From contig CAZZZH010000001.1 in assembly GCA_964658445.1 (NCBI GenBank), forward strand, positions 1 through 64,000: a DNA stretch of 64,000 nucleotides, given 5' to 3'. Each line of letters opens with the position of its first letter. The first letter of the stretch is position 1. Under the pieces are notes generated by a model that made no database searches, was not told where the DNA came from, and was given only the letters and a program-made list of their open reading frames with translations. Positions 55,860 to 64,000 of this stretch are shown piece by piece. A program made the translations under genes and the position numbers. Origin of the DNA: Ilyomonas sp964658445 (GTDB lineage: Bacteria > Bacteroidota > Bacteroidia > Chitinophagales > Chitinophagaceae).

Positions 55860-58800
55860 TAGATATTCGCAATGAGTCAAGGATTGATTTGAAGTCAAGA
55901 TTCACTGATGTATTTCTGTATGTTTCCAAAAAACTTCAAAAAAATGGAATTTGGATTGATGACAAAGAAGGGAAAATTGAAATAAAAGGCAAAACAAGAT
56001 TACAAGAATTATTTGAGTACACTTTAAAGAATTTAGGAGTTATATATGGCTACTTTGCCGAGTATGAACCTAATAACAACGAAGTAAGATACTTCTTAGT
56101 AGATAGCAGAAATTCACTAATAGCTGATGCCTCCAACTTTAAACCACCGTATATTCCTTATTTTAAAGGAGATAATTCTGATCTTTTTCTCAATTCAATA
56201 CATAATAATTTAGAAACCAAATTTTTATCTATACTAAGAGCACCGAAAATATATCAACACTTACCTCTTCAACCTCAAAACAATTCGAATTGTAATTTAA
56301 TTTCTGATAGATATCTAAACTGCTATATACCTTGCAAAATTAAAAGGGAAAATGATTATTATGTTGTGTTATACGATGAAATCGTCTTTTTTAAATTTGC
56401 TTTTTCTTACATAACTGAAAGGGACATTTTTACTTCCGATAATATTTCTTTTAATTCATTGCTTTACTTGGTAAAGTTTGCTTTGAGTATAGAACAAAAG
56501 CTTGGACTAGAATCACTACATTGTATGTTAAAGCTTATTCCAAACAAAGCGAATTGGAATACGGTAGACGAAATCAAATTAAGAGATAAGATCCATGAAA
56601 GGATAACAGGATTTTTTGATAAAGAATGGAAAGAACGAGTAATTACTTTAGTTAAAGAAATAGTTGAGGAATTATTAAAACAGTATGTAGATGATGAAAT
56701 TTATTTCAACTTTTCTAATGAAGAAAAAAAAGTGAAAGTATTAAAGCATATTGCAAGATTTGATATTGAAGCTTCTCTTTTTCTTTACTGGCCACATGAT
56801 ATTTTTGTATTTCCCCTTTATACACAATCTGATACCCCAGTTCTAAAAACAAAATTTGTTAATCCAGAATTTGAGATTAATGTTTACTCTCCCATAGTAT
56901 TAGTTTTATACATACAGACTCTTAATGAATTAAAGCCACCAAAATATGACGAAGATGAGGAATCTATTGATGGTTTTCAATTAACAAAAGAAATTATAAA
57001 GCAGTTCGCTCAAAGATTAATACAGGAAGAATATTTTAAAAATGTAATACAGAAAGAATTGCAACCGGCAGCTATCCGTGCTGCTATTTCCCAAGTTATG
57101 GCCCGCAATACCAGCCACAATATAGGGGCACACGTAATGAACAAGCTGATAAGTAATCTTCGGGAAATCGCTTTGATACAAAATCCTGAAGCAAATCAGA
57201 ATTATCAGTCTACTCAAACACTAGTGCAACTCTATGCTGACGTTGTAAAAAAAATAGAAAATAATATCGCATTTAAAGAGTTTCGGTCTGAAGCGATTAA
57301 AAATGAGATACTCTTAGACCAGATTGCCATTTTCAATAACTACGTGAAATGCCGAATGGATTATTTGGCAGATGTTTCATTTGGCACACCATTAATGCAA
57401 ACCAACAAATATGCATATGCTGATTTGTTTAAAGAATTTGATAAAGTTAGGTTGCTGCTGGACTACATTTCAGGCTTGGGTGAAAACTTTAAATACGAAA
57501 TACAGTTTGAGTACAATGATAAGCCGATGAGTGATGAAAATGACCTGCCTATAGCTATACCCAATGATATATTAGGAATGCAGGCTTTTTTCAATATTCT
57601 GGAAAACATTATCCGTAATACAGCCAAACACGGCAAACAGAAACTTCCAATCACCACTTTCACCGTAAATTTTATTGATACATCCGAAAATTCAACAGGA
57701 GGGGAGCAAAACAGTCTTAATGATTACATAGCTGTAGAAGTATACGATAATATTCCGGTAGAAGGAAGCGGAAGATATTTGACAGACGAAGAGCAAAAAG
57801 AATATAAAAGGGTAATGGGTTCTACTCCTGTAGCTTTTTTCCGTGAAATAGATACGCTGGTTTTTTCGCAGAATAGAAGGATAAATACCGACATTTTAAA
57901 AGACAATCAACTTCGCTCTGGTGCATTGGGAGTAGTAGAGATGGATGCCTCGGCAGCTTACCTGCGCAAAAGAGATGTAAGTCTTATAAACCACGACAAT
58001 TATACTGTGCGCTATGATGAATCATGGTGCGCAGACAGTATAAAGGCTCAAAGTAATTTAAAAGAACGAGGAACGGACTGCCGCCATTTTTTGAAAGCTT
58101 TTAAAAAAAATAATGGTAAGGATATAGATAACAATCCTGTTTTTGTTCTGGGTTATCGCTTTTTTCTTTTACGACCTGAGTTGGTTTTGATTGTTACAAA
58201 TGTTGGATTAGATACAGATAAAAATCAGGATTATGTCAAAGAGTTAAAAAAGCAGGGCATTTGGATTGTAAAGCCAGATGATTTTGAAGAACACTTAGGG
58301 AAAAGTAAGGTATATAACCATGAGTTTGTGATAATTGACAACACTATACAACTATCCAAAGTCGAATCGACACTAGGAACTCAAAATAGCACCAAAGCAG
58401 AAATTAGCTTAACCGAAGATTATAAGAGCTTATTGTCATTAAGAATTCTGGCGGTAGATAATTCAGAACTAAACAGTTTTTTTGATGAAATAATAAGTGA
58501 TGATAAAAAGGATTGGCAGCAAAGAGTCGAAAAATTTTGTTGGGAAAAATGGTCTGATATTGTCAAGCAGACTTATCCATGTGAGAAGAAAGTACATGAA
58601 GGCACATGTACAAACACTTGGAGTGTAGGTAGTAGTTACAATCCTCGGGTTTGTAAAAGCATTGTACTGCTGAATCATTCAGATTCTTTCGATTCTGATT
58701 CTAAGGAAGATTTCTTTACAATGGAAAATTTATCAAGCAAAGGATTTTATTCGCTTCCCAATGCCATGAGGTATAAAGACCTTACTGAATACTTAAGCGA

Positions 58801-59305
58801 TCTACGTAAAGATAAAATCACAAAGGCAAAGCTATTAGATAGTGCAGTTTATAAAATCTTAGTAATCGATGAGCGAATTCAATCAGCAAGTAAAACAGAA
58901 ACTTTTAAGGGTACAAAGCTCATAGAATACTTTAAAGCAATGAGAATTACTGTTCCTGAATTGGATTTTGCTACTATAAACATTGATTCAGTTTGGCAAA
59001 AAGAGTTTGATATTCTTTTTAATAATGATAATCTACGAAAATACGATTTTGTATTAATCCATTTTAGCCTATTGGAAAGACGTTATTCTTCATCAGAAAG
59101 AGATAAAGAAATAAGAGAATTGTTAGAAAGCAAATCAGGTAAAACTAAAGTAATAATCACGAGTGGCAGGGGTATTCCAAAAGGTTTACCTTCCCAGGTA
59201 AGTTTCGTAAATCTTTCTTCAGTAATAGCAGCTTTTATAGAAGTTCGTAGTAAATATGCTATTAGTAATCTGTTGAATTCAGCAAGAAAAGCAAATTTAG
59301 TATGA
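55853..59305 (+). CDS. island gene 5: giant GHKL ATPase / histidine-kinase-like protein
   Basis: An 1150-residue soluble protein. Residues 1-400 are of unknown fold with no membrane segment. At ~412-435 lies MARNTSHNIGAHVMNKLISN, which resembles a kinase H box. A Bergerat (GHKL) ATPase follows: N box FFNILENIIRNTAKHGK (~578), G1-like VEVYDNIPVEGSGR (~627) and G2-like LRSGALGVVEMDASAAYLRK (~686). A long unknown region with several cysteines (~900-925) comes next. The last ~150 residues look like a degenerate receiver (KILVIDERIQ, FVLIHFSLLERRY, VIITSGRG). It overlaps genes on both sides. A phosphorelay kinase for the transporter system is inferred; a MORC/Hsp90-like role is an alternative. Confidence 0.8.
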   Translation: MLIDIRNESRIDLKSRFTDVFLYVSKKLQKNGIWIDDKEGKIEIKGKTRLQELFEYTLKNLGVIYGYFAEYEPNNNEVRYFLVDSRNSLIADASNFKPPYIPYFKGDNSDLFLNSIHNNLETKFLSILRAPKIYQHLPLQPQNNSNCNLISDRYLNCYIPCKIKRENDYYVVLYDEIVFFKFAFSYITERDIFTSDNISFNSLLYLVKFALSIEQKLGLESLHCMLKLIPNKANWNTVDEIKLRDKIHERITGFFDKEWKERVITLVKEIVEELLKQYVDDEIYFNFSNEEKKVKVLKHIARFDIEASLFLYWPHDIFVFPLYTQSDTPVLKTKFVNPEFEINVYSPIVLVLYIQTLNELKPPKYDEDEESIDGFQLTKEIIKQFAQRLIQEEYFKNVIQKELQPAAIRAAISQVMARNTSHNIGAHVMNKLISNLREIALIQNPEANQNYQSTQTLVQLYADVVKKIENNIAFKEFRSEAIKNEILLDQIAIFNNYVKCRMDYLADVSFGTPLMQTNKYAYADLFKEFDKVRLLLDYISGLGENFKYEIQFEYNDKPMSDENDLPIAIPNDILGMQAFFNILENIIRNTAKHGKQKLPITTFTVNFIDTSENSTGGEQNSLNDYIAVEVYDNIPVEGSGRYLTDEEQKEYKRVMGSTPVAFFREIDTLVFSQNRRINTDILKDNQLRSGALGVVEMDASAAYLRKRDVSLINHDNYTVRYDESWCADSIKAQSNLKERGTDCRHFLKAFKKNNGKDIDNNPVFVLGYRFFLLRPELVLIVTNVGLDTDKNQDYVKELKKQGIWIVKPDDFEEHLGKSKVYNHEFVIIDNTIQLSKVESTLGTQNSTKAEISLTEDYKSLLSLRILAVDNSELNSFFDEIISDDKKDWQQRVEKFCWEKWSDIVKQTYPCEKKVHEGTCTNTWSVGSSYNPRVCKSIVLLNHSDSFDSDSKEDFFTMENLSSKGFYSLPNAMRYKDLTEYLSDLRKDKITKAKLLDSAVYKILVIDERIQSASKTETFKGTKLIEYFKAMRITVPELDFATINIDSVWQKEFDILFNNDNLRKYDFVLIHFSLLERRYSSSERDKEIRELLESKSGKTKVIITSGRGIPKGLPSQVSFVNLSSVIAAFIEVRSKYAISNLLNSARKANLV

Positions 59306-59979
59306 AAGAAAAAAGGCTATTTGTTACCACCAGTCTGCCAAAAATAGAAACGATGTATAGTCAAGATAACTATGAGAATGAAATGGATTATGTGAATGCC
59401 AACTTGCAATCATTTCCAAAGGAGTTTGAAGGTAGTGATGGATGTAAAATAATATTGCTTGAAGATACCTTTACTGATTGGAAAAGTTATTCTTTGGAAA
59501 AGCAAACTGATTATATATTAGTTCATGCTACCTCTTCAGAAAATGTCAAAAGCATAATAGAAGATTTTGTAAGCAGTGGCATAAAAGCAATATATGGCTC
59601 ACATAACTTAGGAAAACCTCACGATAAGGTATATCGATTTTTATTATCAGAAAATAAGAACTTTAACCAGCTTATTGATGAATTATTTCCTTCAGTGGCT
59701 ATTGTAAAGCCTGACGGATCAAAAGCAATTATTTACAAAGAAGAAGCTCGTAAGGCTTACCGCCAACTATATAAATCTATAACCCTTGCCTATATTAAGA
59801 GAAAAAATGAGAGTGATCATTTAGAAGAAAAAGCGGATATTGAAAATACATTGCAAGAGTTAGATAATTTTTTTCAAAATGATTTTGAAATTCAGATACC
59901 GAATGAAGCAAGCCCAGATGAAATTTACGAATATCTAACATCAAATCATTCAGTCATTGAAGGAAAACTATTTGATTAA
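59302..59979 (+). CDS. island gene 6: hypothetical protein
   Basis: A 225-residue soluble protein of unknown family. The N-terminal ~140 residues alternate strands and helices (GCKIILLEDTFTDWKSYSLE, DYILVHATSSENVKSIIEDF, GIKAIYGSHNLGKPHDKVYR), as in a receiver- or Rossmann-like fold without visible active-site Asp pattern. The C-terminal part is helical and acidic (KADIENTLQELDNFFQNDFE). It starts within the stop of the GHKL gene (ATGA) and is followed after 2 nt by the next gene, so it is an integral component of the operon. Confidence 0.72.
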   Translation: MKEKRLFVTTSLPKIETMYSQDNYENEMDYVNANLQSFPKEFEGSDGCKIILLEDTFTDWKSYSLEKQTDYILVHATSSENVKSIIEDFVSSGIKAIYGSHNLGKPHDKVYRFLLSENKNFNQLIDELFPSVAIVKPDGSKAIIYKEEARKAYRQLYKSITLAYIKRKNESDHLEEKADIENTLQELDNFFQNDFEIQIPNEASPDEIYEYLTSNHSVIEGKLFD

Positions 59980-59981
59980 AT

Positions 59982-61712
59982 ATGTCTGCAGCAACTTCAA
60001 TACTGTTCATCTTAGACGAAGAGACCAAGTCTCTATTCGAAAATTGCAGATCAGATGATCATTTTGTCGTGTCAAATGACGACTGGGAACTATTAAATAA
60101 AGTAAGTATTAAAAATTATGCAGCTATCGTAATTCTGGCTGAATTGAACTGGCAGGGTAAATCACTTAATGACGATTTTGGCTTTACCATTGGCTTAGAA
60201 TTAAGAAGAAAATACAAATGCTTGCTACCGATTATTATTACATCCTTCATGCTTCAGAGTTTTTTTGAGTTACGTGCAGCGCAGGAACTTCAATATAACT
60301 TACTTTTCGCTAGAGGCACTTACTTTATTTCGCTATTGGAAATAAAAGAAAGGCTTGAAAATGTGCTTTTAAAAGCCGAGCCTATAAATCAGCCACTACT
60401 TGCTGACATGAACGAAATGCTCTTCAATCTTCGTGGAGTTCTGATTGATACACTTAGTCACAGGTTACAGTCGGATATGGATAAAGCTATGTTCCATTCC
60501 CTCATGCAGGATATGAAAACATTGTTAAATGCTGAACAGTTATCGGCAATAGAATGGATAGAGCAGGAGATTTCATTAGAGAATACTTTGGGAAATGCTT
60601 CTTTATTCAATGCTCTTAAATCCGAGCTATTGCACATCATTCAAACAACTTTCCCTTCGGTTCGATTAGAAGATTCCCCTCAGATTTCAGATAGGAGGCA
60701 TACACTTTTATTTGTAGAAGATGATAACTTGTTTGCAGAAGAAGCTCAGGCGCAGCTTGTCGGGTTTTTTAAAAAAATTATATGGACAGACGATGCTGAA
60801 AAAGCTATTCAGCTTTTACAAAGTGATGAAGGTAACACTATAACCGGGCTACTTTGCGACTGGCGACTATATAAAGGCAATGCAAAAAAATACTGGCAAA
60901 AGCAAGGCTATGAAGTGCTGGCTTACGCCGCCCAAAACCATTATATAGGTTTGTTCGGCATCACTTCATTGTCTGATTCTAATGTGAATACTATTCGCAA
61001 TATGCTGGGTTTTGATGTACATCTTTTTAAAAAAGAGCATTTTATTGTAAGCACAGCAACTGTCCAATGGCATTTAATGGCTGATGTCATCATGCAAAAA
61101 TGTGATGGAATATCTCAGCTTATAGCTTCTGAACCAACGGGAGCGAACTGGCTGAAATTGAAGAGCGAGTATATCCTTAAAAGAAATACTGACTGGCTGG
61201 TTTTTGAAACAGAAATAGGAACTGAGGCTCAGCGTATTTTCTCCTTTTACAAAGATGCTATGGAAAAGCAAGATGCCCGTAATGTATTCAGTATAACTGA
61301 AATGGGTTTAGTATTGAAAGGCAATCTGAAAAACGTATTGGTCGTTCGAAGGGTATTTATAGGTATTTACTTCCTGCTAAACAAAGAAAATACCTATCTA
61401 CAGGAAATACGTCCCGTTTCATTAATGGGAAATGGAGAAAAGGTAGATACTAGCTTACGCCATCATGGTATTGATGCATATTCGATTTTGCGGAAAGACT
61501 GGTGGGATGATATACATGCAGGGGCACCCTCAGTGCAATTACAGGAGGAGTGGGAGAAGTTTGACCAGCGTATAAAAAACTTCAGAAACGCCATATGTAT
61601 AGACATTAGCGAATTACCCCGTAAAGGAATACTACCTGAAGAAAAGGCGTGGTTGAATCAAAACAGAATTGACTTTTCTTTTCTATTCAATTACTGGGAA
61701 GACGAAAATTAA
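59982..61712 (+). CDS. island gene 7: response regulator with degenerate and canonical receivers
   Basis: A 576-residue soluble protein. Residues ~1-135 look like a degenerate receiver (SILFILDEETKSLFENC, AAIVILAELNWQGK). Residues ~145-210 are helical with a His in LIDTLSHRLQSDMDKAMFHS, possibly an HPt-like or dimer helix. Residues ~240-370 form a canonical receiver: HTLLFVEDDNLFAEEAQ, phospho-acceptor Asp in LLCDWRLYKG (~292), switch region FGITSLSD and Lys in VHLFKKEHF (~350). The C-terminal 200 residues are unrecognised. As the only canonical receiver in the operon, it is the natural partner of the GHKL protein. Confidence 0.8.
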   Translation: MSAATSILFILDEETKSLFENCRSDDHFVVSNDDWELLNKVSIKNYAAIVILAELNWQGKSLNDDFGFTIGLELRRKYKCLLPIIITSFMLQSFFELRAAQELQYNLLFARGTYFISLLEIKERLENVLLKAEPINQPLLADMNEMLFNLRGVLIDTLSHRLQSDMDKAMFHSLMQDMKTLLNAEQLSAIEWIEQEISLENTLGNASLFNALKSELLHIIQTTFPSVRLEDSPQISDRRHTLLFVEDDNLFAEEAQAQLVGFFKKIIWTDDAEKAIQLLQSDEGNTITGLLCDWRLYKGNAKKYWQKQGYEVLAYAAQNHYIGLFGITSLSDSNVNTIRNMLGFDVHLFKKEHFIVSTATVQWHLMADVIMQKCDGISQLIASEPTGANWLKLKSEYILKRNTDWLVFETEIGTEAQRIFSFYKDAMEKQDARNVFSITEMGLVLKGNLKNVLVVRRVFIGIYFLLNKENTYLQEIRPVSLMGNGEKVDTSLRHHGIDAYSILRKDWWDDIHAGAPSVQLQEEWEKFDQRIKNFRNAICIDISELPRKGILPEEKAWLNQNRIDFSFLFNYWEDEN

Positions 61713-61723
61713 TCTATGTAAAT

Positions 61724-63445
61724 ATGGCGTATTGTTTTATTATAAGCAGTAATATTGATTTTGTAAATTCAACAGAAAAGTTTGTTGACAAGCATAGCTA
61801 TTACACGCCCTTAAAATTTTTATTGAGAAAGGATGTATATGCAAATGCCATAGAATCATACAAATGCCTTTCTGAAAAATTTTCTGCCATTTCTTTTTCA
61901 GACCTTAGAGAAGCTGTGGTTTTATTAGATGAGTATTTCAACATTCACAATTGTAATGCTATACAACACGAGGTAAATGTTGATATTTTTTGGGGTAGAA
62001 TGATAGTATCATTTCCGGAGTTAGAGTTCATTTTTTTAAATAGAACACTTGAGGGTTCAAGAACCGTAGTAGACTGGATAGAAAATGAAACCAAAAGTAA
62101 CAAGGATGTAGCTTTCTTGCCTCTCTTTGATTTTAATGGTGTTCGTAAAGATATTCGGAAGAATTGTAAGAAAGGCTTGCAAGAAAGAATAGGATCGGCT
62201 CGAATAATTGAAGACGAAGTTTCTTACGCTTTTTTTCATGCTTATATAGCCTATAAGCATAACCATCGTTCTAAACTTTATACTACTTTAAACCACCTAA
62301 ACCAAGATAAAGAATTAAAGCCGCATGTAGATTTACAAATACAGGATTTAAGTTTGGGGTTTGTAGACAAGCGGGAAGACCTGCATTTACAAGACTTAGA
62401 ACAGCGATATAAAGAATACAATTTTTTAAATTGTGTGAATAAAGAAAAAGATTTTTTAATTACTGTAGGTGGAAAAGATGAGTGCAAGCAATGTGGCATA
62501 GAAACTCATACGTTAAAATACAAGGTTGAGCCAATTTATAAGCCAACAAGAGGCATGTACGATATTAGTAGAAAACTGAATCTCGACAATCCCGTTCCCA
62601 TAGAAATCGATGATAACAACGGTCATAGTGCTCCCGGCATTTTGGCATTGATAGCTGAAAACTTAATTAACAGAGCTCAACAAATTTTAGATAGTACTAA
62701 ACAAGTGAAGGACGCAATTCACGCAGCCACTCTTGCACTGGAGGCAAAAGAGCTACTTAACGGGCTTACACCTACACTTGCTCTTCAGGCATTTACATTA
62801 CAACAAAAGGCAGAGGTAATGGCAGAATGTTTATTCGTTGGAACTGAGTATAACATCGATTTGGAACCGAGATTTACAGAAATAGAGAAAGAGGTTAAAT
62901 TTATTTCTGAACGATTTGCGAAGACAGAACAAAAAAGAGTGCAATTAAATACGCAACTAATTATTGCTGAAATTTTATCGGGAGTATACAATAGCTATAA
63001 ACAGTTTGAAGAGGAGTTAGAGTGTTTAAACAAGGCTAGGAGTTTAAACTTCAAATTAAAAGAGAAGATAAAAGGGAAGACATTTGTCCGTCCTTTATTG
63101 CGTTTAGGTTGGGTGATGGATAGTGTAAGAAATTTTGTTATTTTTTTGTCACTGATGCAAGTAGTTTTTGCATTTTTTTACTATCTATTTCTAAAGTGTT
63201 ATCAAAAAACATGGATATGGGATTTTACTTGGAGTGGTATTTCTTCAGAAATAAAAACTATTCTTGTTTCGATTTTAGCTTCAATTAAATATTTCTTCAC
63301 CACTGAAACCTCTGGTATTTTTGTAAATGTTTTTGAACAAAACGAGCTGTTGGGTAATATGATTCGAGGATTTCAAGGTCTTTGTTCACTCTCCAGCCTT
63401 TCTATATTTATGGCAATGATTTATCTACGAATTTCACGGAAATAA
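61724..63445 (+). CDS. island gene 8: CxxC protein with C-terminal membrane segments
   Basis: A 573-residue protein, last of the operon. The N-terminal ~230 residues are of mixed structure (CFIISSNIDFVNSTEKFVDK, FFHAYIAYKHNHRSK). A single CxxC pair lies in GGKDECKQCGIETHTLKYKV (~255). Then comes a distinctive block YKPTRGMYDISRKLNLDNPV and NGHSAPGILALIAENLINRA, leading into long helices (AIHAATLALEAKELLNGLTP). The C-terminus has hydrophobic segments NFVIFLSLMQVVFAFFYYLF and LCSLSSLSIFMAMIYL, with a possible third between them. It is a plausible membrane-bound output or effector. The family was not identified. Confidence 0.75.
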   Translation: MAYCFIISSNIDFVNSTEKFVDKHSYYTPLKFLLRKDVYANAIESYKCLSEKFSAISFSDLREAVVLLDEYFNIHNCNAIQHEVNVDIFWGRMIVSFPELEFIFLNRTLEGSRTVVDWIENETKSNKDVAFLPLFDFNGVRKDIRKNCKKGLQERIGSARIIEDEVSYAFFHAYIAYKHNHRSKLYTTLNHLNQDKELKPHVDLQIQDLSLGFVDKREDLHLQDLEQRYKEYNFLNCVNKEKDFLITVGGKDECKQCGIETHTLKYKVEPIYKPTRGMYDISRKLNLDNPVPIEIDDNNGHSAPGILALIAENLINRAQQILDSTKQVKDAIHAATLALEAKELLNGLTPTLALQAFTLQQKAEVMAECLFVGTEYNIDLEPRFTEIEKEVKFISERFAKTEQKRVQLNTQLIIAEILSGVYNSYKQFEEELECLNKARSLNFKLKEKIKGKTFVRPLLRLGWVMDSVRNFVIFLSLMQVVFAFFYYLFLKCYQKTWIWDFTWSGISSEIKTILVSILASIKYFFTTETSGIFVNVFEQNELLGNMIRGFQGLCSLSSLSIFMAMIYLRISRK

Positions 63446-63698
63446 TTTTTCTCTTTGTTATAGCTTTACCTTACTCTTTACGGTATCATCTTAATTAGAT
63501 TAGCTCTTGTAAAAGTAAAATAAATGAACTTTTAATGAGAGATTTCATAGCTATCCATTCAAATCATCCTTCTTTCCCTTCAACATCATCCATCAATACC
63601 CTTTCAATCTCTTCCATCTGCACCACATCTTAGGTTTCGCTTTCGGTAGACGTAATGTTTAAGTTATCCAAAAAAACACTTCGCTAACAAACACCCTA

Positions 63699-64000
63699 TC
63701 AATCCCTCTTCAATATCCCCATAGCAACCCCCGCCGTTTCCGCCGTCACTGTCATCCCTTTCTCCTGCCCAATCCTTTTTACCGTTACTAAAAGCCTCCC
63801 GTTGTACGCCTCACGAGTATTAGTTTTATAAGGTCCGGCAAAGTTAAGCTGACCATTGTCTACACCCATCAGTTCACCATCACCCTGCACTTTTACCGTC
63901 ACCGGCATTTTTGCATCCATTACGGGTAAGCCTTTCTTATCCGTTACCGTAATTTCAAAAAACAGTACATCGCCGGCAAAGAGAACCGGCAATGGTTTAA
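63699..64000 (-). CDS. C-terminus of a GH2-type glycosidase, cut by the window edge
   Basis: The frame is open to the right edge of the window and ends at 63699. The visible ~100 residues form an Ig-like beta-sandwich: PVLFAGDVLFFEITVTDKKG, LPVMDAKMPVTVKVQGDGEL and MGVDNGQLNFAGPYKTNTRE, then YNGRLLVTVKRIGQEKGMTV. The GELxGxxNG...AYNGRxLvxV pattern is the usual last domain of GH2 beta-galactosidase-like enzymes in Bacteroidota. The catalytic part lies outside. 63446-63698 shows no gene. Confidence 0.7.
   Translation of the reverse strand, partial: KPLPVLFAGDVLFFEITVTDKKGLPVMDAKMPVTVKVQGDGELMGVDNGQLNFAGPYKTNTREAYNGRLLVTVKRIGQEKGMTVTAETAGVAMGILKRD

Overview
The window reads as a draft scaffold (two 10-N gaps) from the Bacteroidota, most likely a Chitinophagaceae-type soil or freshwater bacterium. 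The evidence is several secreted proteins ending in type IX secretion sorting domains, multi-PAS histidine kinases, a GH127 arabinofuranosidase, the gene content in general, TAnnTTTG-like promoter elements and the lack of strong Shine-Dalgarno sites. No rRNA, tRNA, CRISPR array or intact insertion sequence was seen.

Layout. 174-13356 is mostly housekeeping: alpha/beta hydrolase, deoxynucleoside kinase with an MFS exporter, dihydrolipoyl dehydrogenase, SMC (its P-loop is duplicated and out of frame), a ferritin-like YciE/F protein and a zinc alcohol dehydrogenase. 15437-21961 is a signalling locus: a PAS kinase, a response regulator, a receiver-7xPAS-kinase giant and two more regulators, the first four overlapping by 4 nt. 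22189-27875 holds a lipoprotein, a cyanophycinase with a decayed isoaspartyl peptidase beside it, an M29 aminopeptidase and several gene relics. 28233-50644 is rich in exported proteins: beta-propeller and FG-GAP T9SS cargo, an LGFP-metallophosphoesterase, an OmpA protein, GH127 and a subtilase.

Two small gene families recur as intact copies and relics. Family A (intact 14001-14699; TGG-to-TAG copy 51371-52057; relic 27105-27227) carries upstream tandem 11-bp repeats in two of three cases. Family B, a TIR/deoxyribosyltransferase-like protein (intact 43314-43928; relics 40440-40512, 50817-50912, 52054-52352), has a shared 53-bp hairpin element near it. These loci look like repeated gain and decay of accessory genes.

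Directly after an A-B relic pair begins the most unusual region, 52584-63445: eight same-strand, tightly packed or overlapping genes that are visibly more AT-rich than the rest. It joins a complete NitT/TauT-like ABC importer (binding protein, permease, ATPase) to a 1150-residue GHKL-ATPase/kinase-like protein, an unrecognised 225-residue protein, a double-receiver regulator and a C-terminally membrane-anchored protein with a CxxC motif. The arrangement suggests one transferred sensing or defence-like system in which ligand uptake or binding is coupled to a phosphorelay. I do not recognise it as a described system. The window ends inside a gene that looks like the C-terminus of a GH2-type glycosidase.
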